Origin: Planctomycetota bacterium
GTDB lineage: Bacteria > Planctomycetota > Planctomycetia > Pirellulales > Pirellulaceae
DNA length: 21,096 nucleotides
Assembly: GCA_026692885.1 (NCBI GenBank)
Contig: JAPLNJ010000562.1
Coordinates: 1 to 21,096, forward strand
Direction: 5' to 3'
The notes under the pieces were generated by a model. The model saw only the letters and a program-made list of their open reading frames with translations. It made no database searches and was not told the DNA's origin. The position numbers were made by a program, and so were the translations under genes. Of this stretch, positions 6,637-12,732 are shown piece by piece; the first letter of the stretch is position 1, and every line of letters starts with the position of its first letter.

Positions 6637-7899
6637 TCACGCCGTGCCGCTGCGCAACGTGCCCACGATCACCGAGGCATTGTGCCCGCCGAAACCAAAG
6701 CTGTTGCTCATCGCGACAGGGACGGCTCGCTCGCGGGGTTGGTTGGGCGTGTAATCCAGATCGCAGTTCGGATCGGGATTGTCCAGGTTGATGGTCGGAT
6801 GGATCACGCCCTGCTGGATGCTCTTGACCGAGGCCACCAATTCGATGCCACCGCTGGCGCCGAGCGAATGCCCCAAGAGACTCTTCGTGCTGGAGATGCT
6901 GAGCCGATAGGCGTGCGCGCCGAAGACGCGTTTGATGGCCGAGGTTTCGGCTTTGTCACCCAACGGCGTGCTCGTCCCGTGGGCGTTGATGTAGACCACT
7001 TCGTCGGGGTTCAAACGCGCATCTCGCAGGGCATTGACCATGGCCCTTGCCGCGCCCGTGCCCTGTTCGTCCGGTTGGGTGATGTGGCCTCCGTCGCCGC
7101 TGGCACCAGCCCCGAGCAATTCGGCGTAAATGCGCGCCCCACGCCGCCGGGCGTGTTCCAACTCTTCCAGGACGATCAGGCCCGCACCTTCGCTGAGCAC
7201 AAACCCATCGCGGTCTCGATCGAAGGGCCGACTGGCGCCGGGCGGGTCGTCGTTGCGCATCGACAGCGCCTTCATATTTTGGAACCCGCTGAGTCCCATC
7301 GGCGTAAGGGCGGCTTCGGTCCCGCCCGTCAGCATGACGTCGGCGTCGTCGTACTGGATCGTCTTGAAGGCATCCCCAATGGCGTTCGTGGCGCTGGCGC
7401 AGGCAGTCGCCACCGTGTAGTTCGGCCCCTTGATCCCATAGCGAATCGACAGGTTGCCGCCCGCGGCGTTCAACATCAACTTGGGAATGGTGAGCGCCGA
7501 AACGCGATCCGGTCCCTTGAACAGCAGACGCTCCATCTGCGTTTCGATTTCCTTGAGACCGCCGATGCCCGAACCGAGGATCACCCCGCACCGGAAGGCG
7601 TCCTCCTGGTTGAAATCCAGTCCGGAATCGCTCACCGCATCCACGCCGGCCACCAGCGCGAACTGGGTAAAACGATCCAGTCGCTTGATTTCCTTTTTCT
7701 CGATGTAGGCGGCTGGATCCCAGTCGTAGATGTCGCCGGCGAACTTGACCTGGAAGCGCGCGGTATCAAACAGGCGTAGCGGATGGACTCCGCTTTCACC
7801 GGCCAACAGCCGCTTCCACAATTCGTCCACCTTGCAGCTCAGCGACGTGACGACACCCAGTCCCGTGACGACAACCCGTCGTTTCATACTGGAGCTCAT
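6637..7899 (-). CDS. fabF: 3-oxoacyl-ACP synthase II
   Basis: This condensing enzyme extends acyl-ACP with malonyl-ACP in cytoplasmic type II fatty-acid synthesis. The 420-residue thiolase-fold protein has the Cys-His-His triad: Cys167 (TACASATN), His307 (AHGTSTPLGD) and His344 (LLGHSLGASG). The offset from E. coli FabF (163, 303, 340) is a constant 4, which hints that the true start could be Met5 (7887) rather than the ATG at 7899. Neither has a clear ribosome site, and coupling to acpP, whose stop is 6 nt upstream, is likely. The C-terminal NSFGFGGHN motif is present. It is the last gene of the rpmF-fabD-fabG-acpP-fabF set. Confidence 0.97.
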   Translation of the reverse strand: MSSSMKRRVVVTGLGVVTSLSCKVDELWKRLLAGESGVHPLRLFDTARFQVKFAGDIYDWDPAAYIEKKEIKRLDRFTQFALVAGVDAVSDSGLDFNQEDAFRCGVILGSGIGGLKEIETQMERLLFKGPDRVSALTIPKLMLNAAGGNLSIRYGIKGPNYTVATACASATNAIGDAFKTIQYDDADVMLTGGTEAALTPMGLSGFQNMKALSMRNDDPPGASRPFDRDRDGFVLSEGAGLIVLEELEHARRRGARIYAELLGAGASGDGGHITQPDEQGTGAARAMVNALRDARLNPDEVVYINAHGTSTPLGDKAETSAIKRVFGAHAYRLSISSTKSLLGHSLGASGGIELVASVKSIQQGVIHPTINLDNPDPNCDLDYTPNQPRERAVPVAMSNSFGFGGHNASVIVGTLRSGTA

Positions 7900-7905
7900 A
7901 CACGC

Positions 7906-8145
7906 TTAGGGATTTTGAGCCTGTTCGATGAAGTCGATAGCTTGGCCGACCGTCTCAATCTTCTCGGCCGCTTCGTCCGGGATGTTAATGTCGAACTCTT
8001 CTTCGAGTTCCATCACCAGTTCGACCGTATCCAGCGAGTCAGCGCCCAGGTCATTGATGAAATGCGTCTCCAGCTTGACTTTTTCTTTGTCAACGCCCAG
8101 TTGTTCCGCGACAATATCGATTACACGTTCCGAAACAGTTGACAC
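7906..8145 (-). CDS. acpP: Acyl carrier protein
   Basis: This is a 79-residue acidic four-helix carrier. Ser37 in the DSLDTVE motif ([18 protein letters not shown]) is the site for 4'-phosphopantetheine attachment. It carries growing acyl chains between FabD, FabF and FabG in the cytoplasm. The start is GTG at 8145, chosen because GGAGG lies 9 nt upstream and MSTVSERV is the usual ACP N-terminus. fabF begins 6 nt after its stop. The 214-bp gap before it holds a promoter-like sequence, which would suit the high ACP demand of the cell. The nearby AcpH-like gene may act on this protein. Confidence 0.97.
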   Translation of the reverse strand: MSTVSERVIDIVAEQLGVDKEKVKLETHFINDLGADSLDTVELVMELEEEFDINIPDEAAEKIETVGQAIDFIEQAQNP

Positions 8146-8212
8146 CTCTGTTTTCCTCCCATATTGAACAGCAGACGGAGACAGATCCGCGAGGTTGTAA
8201 TTTTCCCGATGC

Positions 8213-8236
8213 CTAACGACAGTACGGCGTCGTTAG
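8213..8236. repeat. 8-bp hairpin between fabG and acpP
   Basis: CTAACGAC and GTCGTTAG form a perfect stem with an 8-base loop, 68 bp upstream of the acpP start. No T-run follows in the minus direction. It could slow or partly end fabG transcripts, or be a dispersed palindrome. Confidence 0.45.
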
Positions 8237-8250
8237 CAAACAAGCACCAG

Positions 8251-8280
8251 AAGATAGAGGATATCTATCAGGCAGGTCAA
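8251..8280 (-). promoter_or_regulatory. Possible internal sigma70 promoter for acpP-fabF
   Basis: On the minus strand TTGACC (8280-8275) is followed after 18 bp by TATCTT (8256-8251), about 105 bp upstream of the acpP GTG. The match to the -35/-10 consensus is fair, and an internal promoter before acpP is common in such clusters. This is sequence resemblance only. Confidence 0.35.
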
Positions 8281-8359
8281 GACAGGATGGGCCACCAAGC
8301 ACCCGCCGCGAAGCGGATTTTTTCCGCCGCTCGGCGAAACGGTTGCCTGGGGCCTCGGT

Positions 8360-9133
8360 TCAACCCGTCAGACCCCCATCCACGACCAGTACCTGTCCCG
8401 TGACGTAGGCCGCCGCCGGGCTCGCCAGATACAAGACCGAGGCCGCCACATCGTCCGCCGTTCCAAATCGCTTCGCGGGGATGCGTTTCTTGGCTTCTTC
8501 GATGACTGTGTCCCCGAGCATCCTGGTCATGTCGCTCTCGATGTATCCCGGTGCCACTGCGTTGATCGTGACTTTGCGTCCGGCCAGTTCGCGGCTGACA
8601 CTCCGCGTGAAGCCGATCAGGCCCGCCTTGGACGCCGAGTAATTCGACTGGCCCGGGTTCCCCATGATTCCGGACACGCTCGAAATGTTGATAATTCGGC
8701 CGTAGCGGGCGCGCATCATGTGACGTGAGGCGGCGCGCGAGAACAGGAAAGCTCCGGTCAGGTTCGTATTGATCACGTCGTCCCACTCCTCATCGCTCAT
8801 CCGCGGCAGCAACGTATCGCGAGTGACGCCCGCATTGTTCAACAGAATGTCCAGTCGTCCCCACTTCTCGGCGACTTCGTCTACGAATTTATCGATCGTG
8901 GTGCGGTCTTTGACGTCGCAGGAGAAAGCTTCAGCAGTCCCTCCAGACTGCAGAATCTCCGCAACCGTCTGGGTTAGTTTCTCTTTGTCGCGAGCGACAC
9001 AGGCCACTCGGGCCCCATTGGCCGCCAGTTCCAGCGCGATCGCCTTGCCCAGTCCGCGCGAGGCCCCGGTGACGATCGCGACCTGACCGGCGAGGTCGGC
9101 CGTGAGGGTTCTTTTCTTGGGTTGACCAGACAT
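8360..9133 (-). CDS. fabG: 3-oxoacyl-ACP reductase
   Basis: This NADPH-dependent short-chain dehydrogenase reduces 3-oxoacyl-ACP in each elongation round. The 257-residue protein shows the cofactor loop TGASRGLG (about 22-29), NNAGV (99-103), Asn124, and the catalytic Ser152 (ISSVSG), Tyr165 and Lys169 (YSASK), with the usual 13- and 4-residue spacing. The end VDGGLTG is typical of FabG. The N-terminus is about 10 residues longer than in E. coli; ATG 9133 has GGAG 11 nt upstream. It is flanked by a large inverted repeat on the fabD side and by the acpP promoter region downstream. Confidence 0.96.
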   Translation of the reverse strand: MSGQPKKRTLTADLAGQVAIVTGASRGLGKAIALELAANGARVACVARDKEKLTQTVAEILQSGGTAEAFSCDVKDRTTIDKFVDEVAEKWGRLDILLNNAGVTRDTLLPRMSDEEWDDVINTNLTGAFLFSRAASRHMMRARYGRIINISSVSGIMGNPGQSNYSASKAGLIGFTRSVSRELAGRKVTINAVAPGYIESDMTRMLGDTVIEEAKKRIPAKRFGTADDVAASVLYLASPAAAYVTGQVLVVDGGLTG

Positions 9134-9156
9134 CAGTGCTGCGCTCCGAGTGTATC

Positions 9157-9223
9157 ATAGTAACCCGAAGCGTAAGCGATGATAACTCATTGGCCAGTCA
9201 TCGCTTACGCTTCCGGTTACTAT
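9157..9223. repeat. 26-bp inverted repeat between fabD and fabG
   Basis: Arms 9157-9182 and 9198-9223 match at 25 of 26 positions around a 15-base loop; the core word is CGAAGCGTAAGCGATGA. I recall a very similar word (CCGAAGCGTAAGCGAGG) as a dispersed intergenic repeat of planctomycetes, from memory only. The mRNA of the fab operon would contain this long hairpin between two cistrons, which could stabilise or attenuate parts of it. Confidence 0.85.
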
Positions 9224-9243
9224 CTGCCCGTGAATAATCCGGG

Positions 9244-10155
9244 CTAATCCATGACGTTCTCGCACGTGACCTTGCGGTCGAGGCGACGTAAGAGGCCCTT
9301 CAGGACACGCCCCGGGCCGACTTCGTAGAACGAGTCAAATCCATCGCCCAGCAGATGCCGCAACGAATCCTCCCACAGGACCGGCGACACGACTTGTTTG
9401 ACCAGCAGCTGACGGATCTCTTCCGGATCATCGTGCGAGCGGGCGTCCACATTCGAAATGACCGGAATCCGTGGCTTGGCCATGGGAACATCCGCCAAGA
9501 CTGCCGCGAGCCGATCCACAACGGAACCCATAATCGGCGTGTGGAACGCCCCGGCCACTGCCAGCGGCACGACTTTCATCGCACCCGCGGCCACCGCCGC
9601 ATCGGCGATTCGTTCGCAGGCTTCCTTCGAACCGGAGACGGCAATGTTGGCCGGACATAAGAAATTGGCCGGTTGCAGAACTTCGCCTGTTTGCCGCACC
9701 TGCTCGCACAACTGCTCGACCTTGGCCCGGTCCAGGCCCAAAATGCTGACCATGCCGCTGGGTGTCGCGTCCGACGCCGCCTGCATCGCCTCGCCGCGCC
9801 GCTGGACGACCTTCAAACCGGCTTCGAAGTCCATCACACCCGCGAACACCAGCGCGGTGTACTCGCCCAGGCTCAACCCTGCGGCGGCCTGGCATTGCTC
9901 GACCACGTCCGGTGATTTCTGACGCAGCATCTCCAAGGCTGCCAGCGAAGTTACGAACAAGGCCGGCTGGCTGTAAACAGTCGAGTCCAGTTCGTCCTCC
10001 GGATCCTCGAAACAGATCTCTGCCAGATCGTAGCCCAGCAGCTGTGAGGCGCGGTCATACAGCGCTCGGGCCGCGGGCAGTTGTTCTGCCAACTGACGGC
10101 CCATGCCTACCGACTGAGCACCCTGGCCTGGGAACAAGAATGCGGTCTTGGTCAC
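9244..10155 (-). CDS. fabD: Malonyl-CoA:ACP transacylase
   Basis: It transfers malonyl from CoA to ACP and so supplies the extender unit for FabF. The 303-residue length is normal. Visible motifs are LFPGQGAQ (7-14), the nucleophile Ser95 in GLSLGEY, Arg120 that binds the malonyl carboxylate (RRGEAMQ), and His205 in AGAFHTP. The start is GTG at 10155; the start phrase MTKTAFLFPGQG is standard, and GGGATGGA lies upstream. It begins 18 nt after the rpmF stop, a spacing that implies one transcript. Confidence 0.97.
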   Translation of the reverse strand: MTKTAFLFPGQGAQSVGMGRQLAEQLPAARALYDRASQLLGYDLAEICFEDPEDELDSTVYSQPALFVTSLAALEMLRQKSPDVVEQCQAAAGLSLGEYTALVFAGVMDFEAGLKVVQRRGEAMQAASDATPSGMVSILGLDRAKVEQLCEQVRQTGEVLQPANFLCPANIAVSGSKEACERIADAAVAAGAMKVVPLAVAGAFHTPIMGSVVDRLAAVLADVPMAKPRIPVISNVDARSHDDPEEIRQLLVKQVVSPVLWEDSLRHLLGDGFDSFYEVGPGRVLKGLLRRLDRKVTCENVMD

Positions 10156-10173
10156 GGTACATCCATCCCGCGG

Positions 10174-10356
10174 TTATTCTTCGGAAGTCTCCACGACCAC
10201 GCGGCCCATGTAGTATCCGCACTTCGGACAGACCACATGCGTAGGCACTGGCGAACTGCACTTTGGGCAGACGGTCAGTTGTTTGGGTGTCTTCGCGTCG
10301 TGGGAACGACGCCGGTTGGTGCGAGAGTTGGACTGTCTGCGTTTGGGGACTGCCAT
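10174..10356 (-). CDS. rpmF: 50S ribosomal protein L32
   Basis: This 60-residue basic protein starts MAVPKRRQSNSRTNRRRSHD, the L32 signature. It then has a four-cysteine zinc ribbon (CPKC at 30-33, CPKC at 43-46), so it is the zinc-binding form. ATG 10356 has AAGGGAAG about 4-11 nt upstream; longer in-frame readings do not look like protein. Linkage of rpmF to fab genes is widespread and ties membrane-lipid supply to growth. Here it is directly followed by fabD, with no plsX or fabH between. Confidence 0.97.
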   Translation of the reverse strand: MAVPKRRQSNSRTNRRRSHDAKTPKQLTVCPKCSSPVPTHVVCPKCGYYMGRVVVETSEE

Positions 10357-10437
10357 CGTTCTTCCCTTTGATGTCGGAGAGCACAGGCCGATCAAGGCTG
10401 GCTCGAACAGCGACTGGCTCTGAAAAACAAACCGTTG

Positions 10438-10466
10438 ATGGTAAGAATCAAGTCGGCCGCTGTCAA
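10438..10466 (-). promoter_or_regulatory. Sigma70-type promoter of the rpmF-fab operon
   Basis: On the minus strand a perfect TTGACA (10466-10461) is followed by a 17-bp spacer and TACCAT (10443-10438), about 82 bp upstream of the rpmF ATG. Position, spacing and strength fit the main promoter of the cluster. The rest of 10357-10771 is repeat DNA: a long hairpin at 10524-10593 and a short one at 10672-10686. Confidence 0.65.
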
Positions 10467-10523
10467 CCGCGAGAGAACCCCAGACACGGCAACATTTTCC
10501 GTCCCGCGAAGAATTCCTCGTAA

Positions 10524-10593
10524 CATGGCTCTCCAGAGCGGTGCAGATTTCGTCGGGATCTCGCGACGAACTGCACGGCTCTGGAGAGCCATG
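10524..10593. repeat. Long imperfect hairpin upstream of rpmF
   Basis: Arms of about 30 bp (10524-10555 and 10564-10593), with outer word CATGGCTCTCCAGAGC, pair with few mismatches around an 8-base loop. It sits just behind the rpmF promoter. The related word AGAGCCAGAGCACGG appears in the hairpin at 11720-11773, so the two may be relatives. Confidence 0.75.
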
Positions 10594-10671
10594 CTGCAAA
10601 CAATCGCAGCTTCGGTGCTAGCGGGACGAAGCCCGATTCGATACCTTTAGGTGGACGTATCCTGTCCATCA

Positions 10672-10686
10672 GGCTGCCTTGCAGCC
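10672..10686. repeat. 6-bp palindrome
   Basis: GGCTGC-CTT-GCAGCC forms a short perfect stem in the gap between the divergent rpmF and methyltransferase genes. No function is evident. Confidence 0.35.
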
Positions 10687-10771
10687 GGGTCGTTGCCCCC
10701 CTCTGGCATCAGGCTGGCAAGTCTGAGGCCGTCCGTAGTCCCCGCTTGATCTGTGGTTAAGAAAGGCTCCC

Positions 10772-11638
10772 ATGACAAGAATCACCCTTGTGGCGTCGTT
10801 GCTCGTGACCGTCTCCTTTTTCGACTTGAACCGCGCAACGGCACAAAATACATCGCCACCAGGCGCCACGACCAGTGCCGTGCGGTCCAACCTGCCGACC
10901 CATCCGCTGATGCAACTTTTCGACACGGATCACGACGGCGTTTTGTCCGGCCTGGAGATCGACAAAGCTGTAGCGGTACTGAAAAGTCTCGACAAGGACC
11001 ACAACGGGAACGTGACGTTGGACGAAATCCGGCAGCAACTGCGGGAGGGCGAAGGCAGCCTTAACAACCCACCGCTGGCGAAGGACGATGCGGAGCGTAA
11101 GGCGCTCGCCGTCTTTGACGACATCAGCGGCCGGGAAATGTATCAAAACACGCCGCCCAAGGACTGTCGTTTGCTGCGACTCCTGACCGAAGCCATCGGA
11201 GCCAAGACGGTCGTCGAGATCGGCACGTCGACCGGACATTCCGGCATCTGGTTCTGTCTCGGCCTGCGGCCGCAAGGCGGCCGGTTGATCACGTTCGACA
11301 TTGATCCCGAGCGGATCACGATCGCCCGCGAGAATTTCCGACGGGCCGGTGTCGCCGACATGGTCACCATCGTGGCAGGCGACGCGCACGAGAACGTCAA
11401 ACAACTGAAAGATCCCGTCGACTTGGTCTTCATTGATGCAGATAAAGCCGGGTATCTCGATTACCTGAACAAACTGCTGCCGCTGGTTCGGCCAGGCGGC
11501 TTAATCGTCTCCCACAACATGAGCCGGCCCGCACCCGATCCGAAGTTCCTGGAAGCGATCACCGCGAATCCGGCGCTGGAGACGATGTTCTTCCACATGG
11601 ACGTTTGGGGCATCGGCGTGTCGCTGAAGAAGCATTGA
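10772..11638 (+). CDS. Exported EF-hand / family-3 O-methyltransferase fusion
   Basis: The 288-residue product starts with a signal-peptide-like segment (MTRITLVASLLVTVSFF, then RATAQ at 21-25). Two canonical 12-residue EF-hand loops follow: DTDHDGVLSGLE at 51-62 and DKDHNGNVTLDE at 74-85. From about 115 it is a SAM-dependent O-methyltransferase of the COMT/CCoAOMT type: VVEIGTSTGHSG (147-158) for SAM, FDIDP (175-179) and FIDADKAGY (220-228). The usual second metal ligand pair Asp-Asn is replaced by His248-Asn249 (SHNMS). ATG 10772 has AAAGG 6 nt upstream. Export is puzzling because SAM is cytoplasmic; the N-terminus might instead be a membrane anchor, or planctomycete cell layout may matter. 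The substrate is unknown. It is a single gene, divergent from rpmF. Confidence 0.85.
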   Translation: MTRITLVASLLVTVSFFDLNRATAQNTSPPGATTSAVRSNLPTHPLMQLFDTDHDGVLSGLEIDKAVAVLKSLDKDHNGNVTLDEIRQQLREGEGSLNNPPLAKDDAERKALAVFDDISGREMYQNTPPKDCRLLRLLTEAIGAKTVVEIGTSTGHSGIWFCLGLRPQGGRLITFDIDPERITIARENFRRAGVADMVTIVAGDAHENVKQLKDPVDLVFIDADKAGYLDYLNKLLPLVRPGGLIVSHNMSRPAPDPKFLEAITANPALETMFFHMDVWGIGVSLKKH

Positions 11639-11719
11639 TCAGGACCCACCCCGGCCACAGGAATCGCCCGCTTGACGCACCGTTTGGGTCTTCCAGGTCT
11701 TGTTTCCCGCACGGATGGC

Positions 11720-11773
11720 AGAGCCAGAGCACGGAGGAAGACCAAACCAGAAAGAAATCCGTGCTCTGGCTCT
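11720..11773. repeat. 15-bp inverted repeat at the end of the recombinase remnant
   Basis: AGAGCCAGAGCACGG (11720-11734) is exactly complementary to 11759-11773 around a 24-base loop. It lies directly beyond the last recognisable recombinase codons (YYKL), so it may have inserted there. The remaining sequence 11639-11719 shows nothing I can name. Confidence 0.7.
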
Positions 11774-11775
11774 CT

Positions 11776-12028
11776 CAACTTGTAGTACGCGCTGCCAGCG
11801 GAACGATCAGGGGTATGCCCCTGCCAAGTGTCAACGACCTCGCGCGGAAATCCGAGCGTTGATGCAAATGGACTTGAAGGAATGGCGGAGCGAGTGCAGG
11901 GTGAACCCGCCGTCGCGTCCCGAGGGAATGCTCAACTTGTCAAGCAGGCCCAGGAAGTACGCCTTCAACCGCTTCGTGTTTATGAAGCGGTCACCTTGGC
12001 GGTGCAGTCTGAGTCGACCACCGCCGTG
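11776..12028 (-). pseudogene. Frameshifted C-terminal fragment of a tyrosine recombinase
   Basis: Read on the minus strand, 12028 down to about 11850 gives a frame containing GDRFINTKRLKAYFLGLLDK and then HSLRHSFKSICINARI, the box-II Arg/His motif of phage-type integrases (11896-11876 for HSLRHSF). The frame then hits a stop. Shifting by one base at the A-run 11848-11850 restores PREVVDTWQGHTP and SAYYKL, with the conserved Gly-His and the catalytic Tyr. One extra base therefore broke the gene. The N-terminal two thirds are missing; at about 12030 the sequence switches to the transporter remnant on the other strand. It is the trace of an integrated element or a host-type integrase and is not functional as it stands. 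Confidence 0.75.
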
Positions 12029-12039
12029 AAAAGGTCTCC

Positions 12040-12327
12040 GTGCGAGCCGTTGGTGCCGCGCTCCGTCTCACGTGTCGTGACGGGAAAGACTCGGCCGATC
12101 TGGCGACGATGCTCGTGGCCGGCACCTGCAACGCGATTTCCTTCGTGGCGCTGACCCGCTCCCTGCAGTTGACGAGCGTGGTGTATGCCAACGCCCTGAA
12201 CGCCACGCAGGCTGCGATGGCGGCCTTGGCGGGCATCGTCTTCTTTCACGAAGCCCAATCGGGCGAGTTGCTCGTCGGCCTGTTGCTGACCATCGCCGGC
12301 TTGGTCCTAATGCGGCAACGCCGCTGA
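12040..12327 (+). pseudogene. 3' fragment of an EamA-type (DMT) transporter
   Basis: About 75 codons before the TGA at 12325 read as the last three helices of an EamA/drug-metabolite transporter: LVAGTCNAISFVALTRSL, VVYANALNATQAAMAALAG with IVFFHEA, and LLVGLLLTIAGLVLMRQRR. Full proteins of this family have about ten helices and 280-300 residues, so the 5' two thirds are lost. A GTG at 12040 could start a short peptide, but no ribosome site or leader fits. The break coincides with the recombinase remnant, which suggests a deletion or rearrangement joining the two. Confidence 0.7.
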
Positions 12328-12483
12328 CGCCGTAGGAGCCTGCTGAAAAAGTAGCGGAAAGCAACGTGGGGTAAGCTTCCAGCTTGCCAGTCTTCCGTAT
12401 TCTCCGTTTCCTCGTCTTCCTCGGCTACGCATTTGGCAAGCTGGAAGCTTACCCCACGACTAATTCAGCAGTCTCCTACGGCG
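12328..12483. mobile_element. MITE-like element with nested inverted repeats
   Basis: Terminal inverted repeats of 20 bp (CGCCGTAGGAGCCTGCTGAA at 12328-12347, complement at 12464-12483) match at 19 of 20 positions. Inside lies a second, perfect 25-bp inverted pair (12365-12389 and 12434-12458) whose core is GGTAAGCTTCCAGCTTGCC. The whole is about 156 bp, too short for a transposase, and starts right after the transporter stop codon. No clear target duplication is visible. It could be a non-autonomous transposon or two nested palindromic repeats. Confidence 0.65.
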
Positions 12484-12672
12484 TGCGGTTAAACGAGCCA
12501 ATGTCACCCGCGCGTGGTTGACAATGACACGTGGCGCACGCGGCTCGCGTGGGGCTTTCGCCGCTTGTTCGCCGGTTCACACCCGAGCCGCGCGCGGCAC
12601 GACAGACGTGCAATTGACCACCGCGTGTGGTACAACTTTGGCGTTTCCCGTTTCGCCCCGCACCCCAACCCT

Positions 12673-12707
12673 CGCCCCGGTACTCCGGGGCGGGGGAGTC
12701 ATTTTTT
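12673..12707 (+). terminator. GC-rich hairpin plus T-run ahead of the giant gene
   Basis: CGCCCCGG (12673-12680) and CCGGGGCG (12685-12692) form an 8-bp stem with loop TACT; ATTTTTT follows about 8 bases later. It could end incoming transcription or act as a leader attenuator for the gene at 12733, but may be another dispersed palindrome. No good promoter is visible in 12484-12732, and the rest of that gap holds nothing I recognise. Confidence 0.4.
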
Positions 12708-12732
12708 GGCCGTGCTTTAGGAGAGTCCCATC

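Noticed and set aside
6577..7779. A 400-codon plus-strand open frame
   Set aside because: It is antisense to fabF, whose catalytic residues and length are complete; the plus-strand product resembles nothing.
12514..12545. TTGACA at about 12518 as promoter for the giant gene
   Set aside because: No acceptable -10 hexamer lies 16-18 bp downstream.
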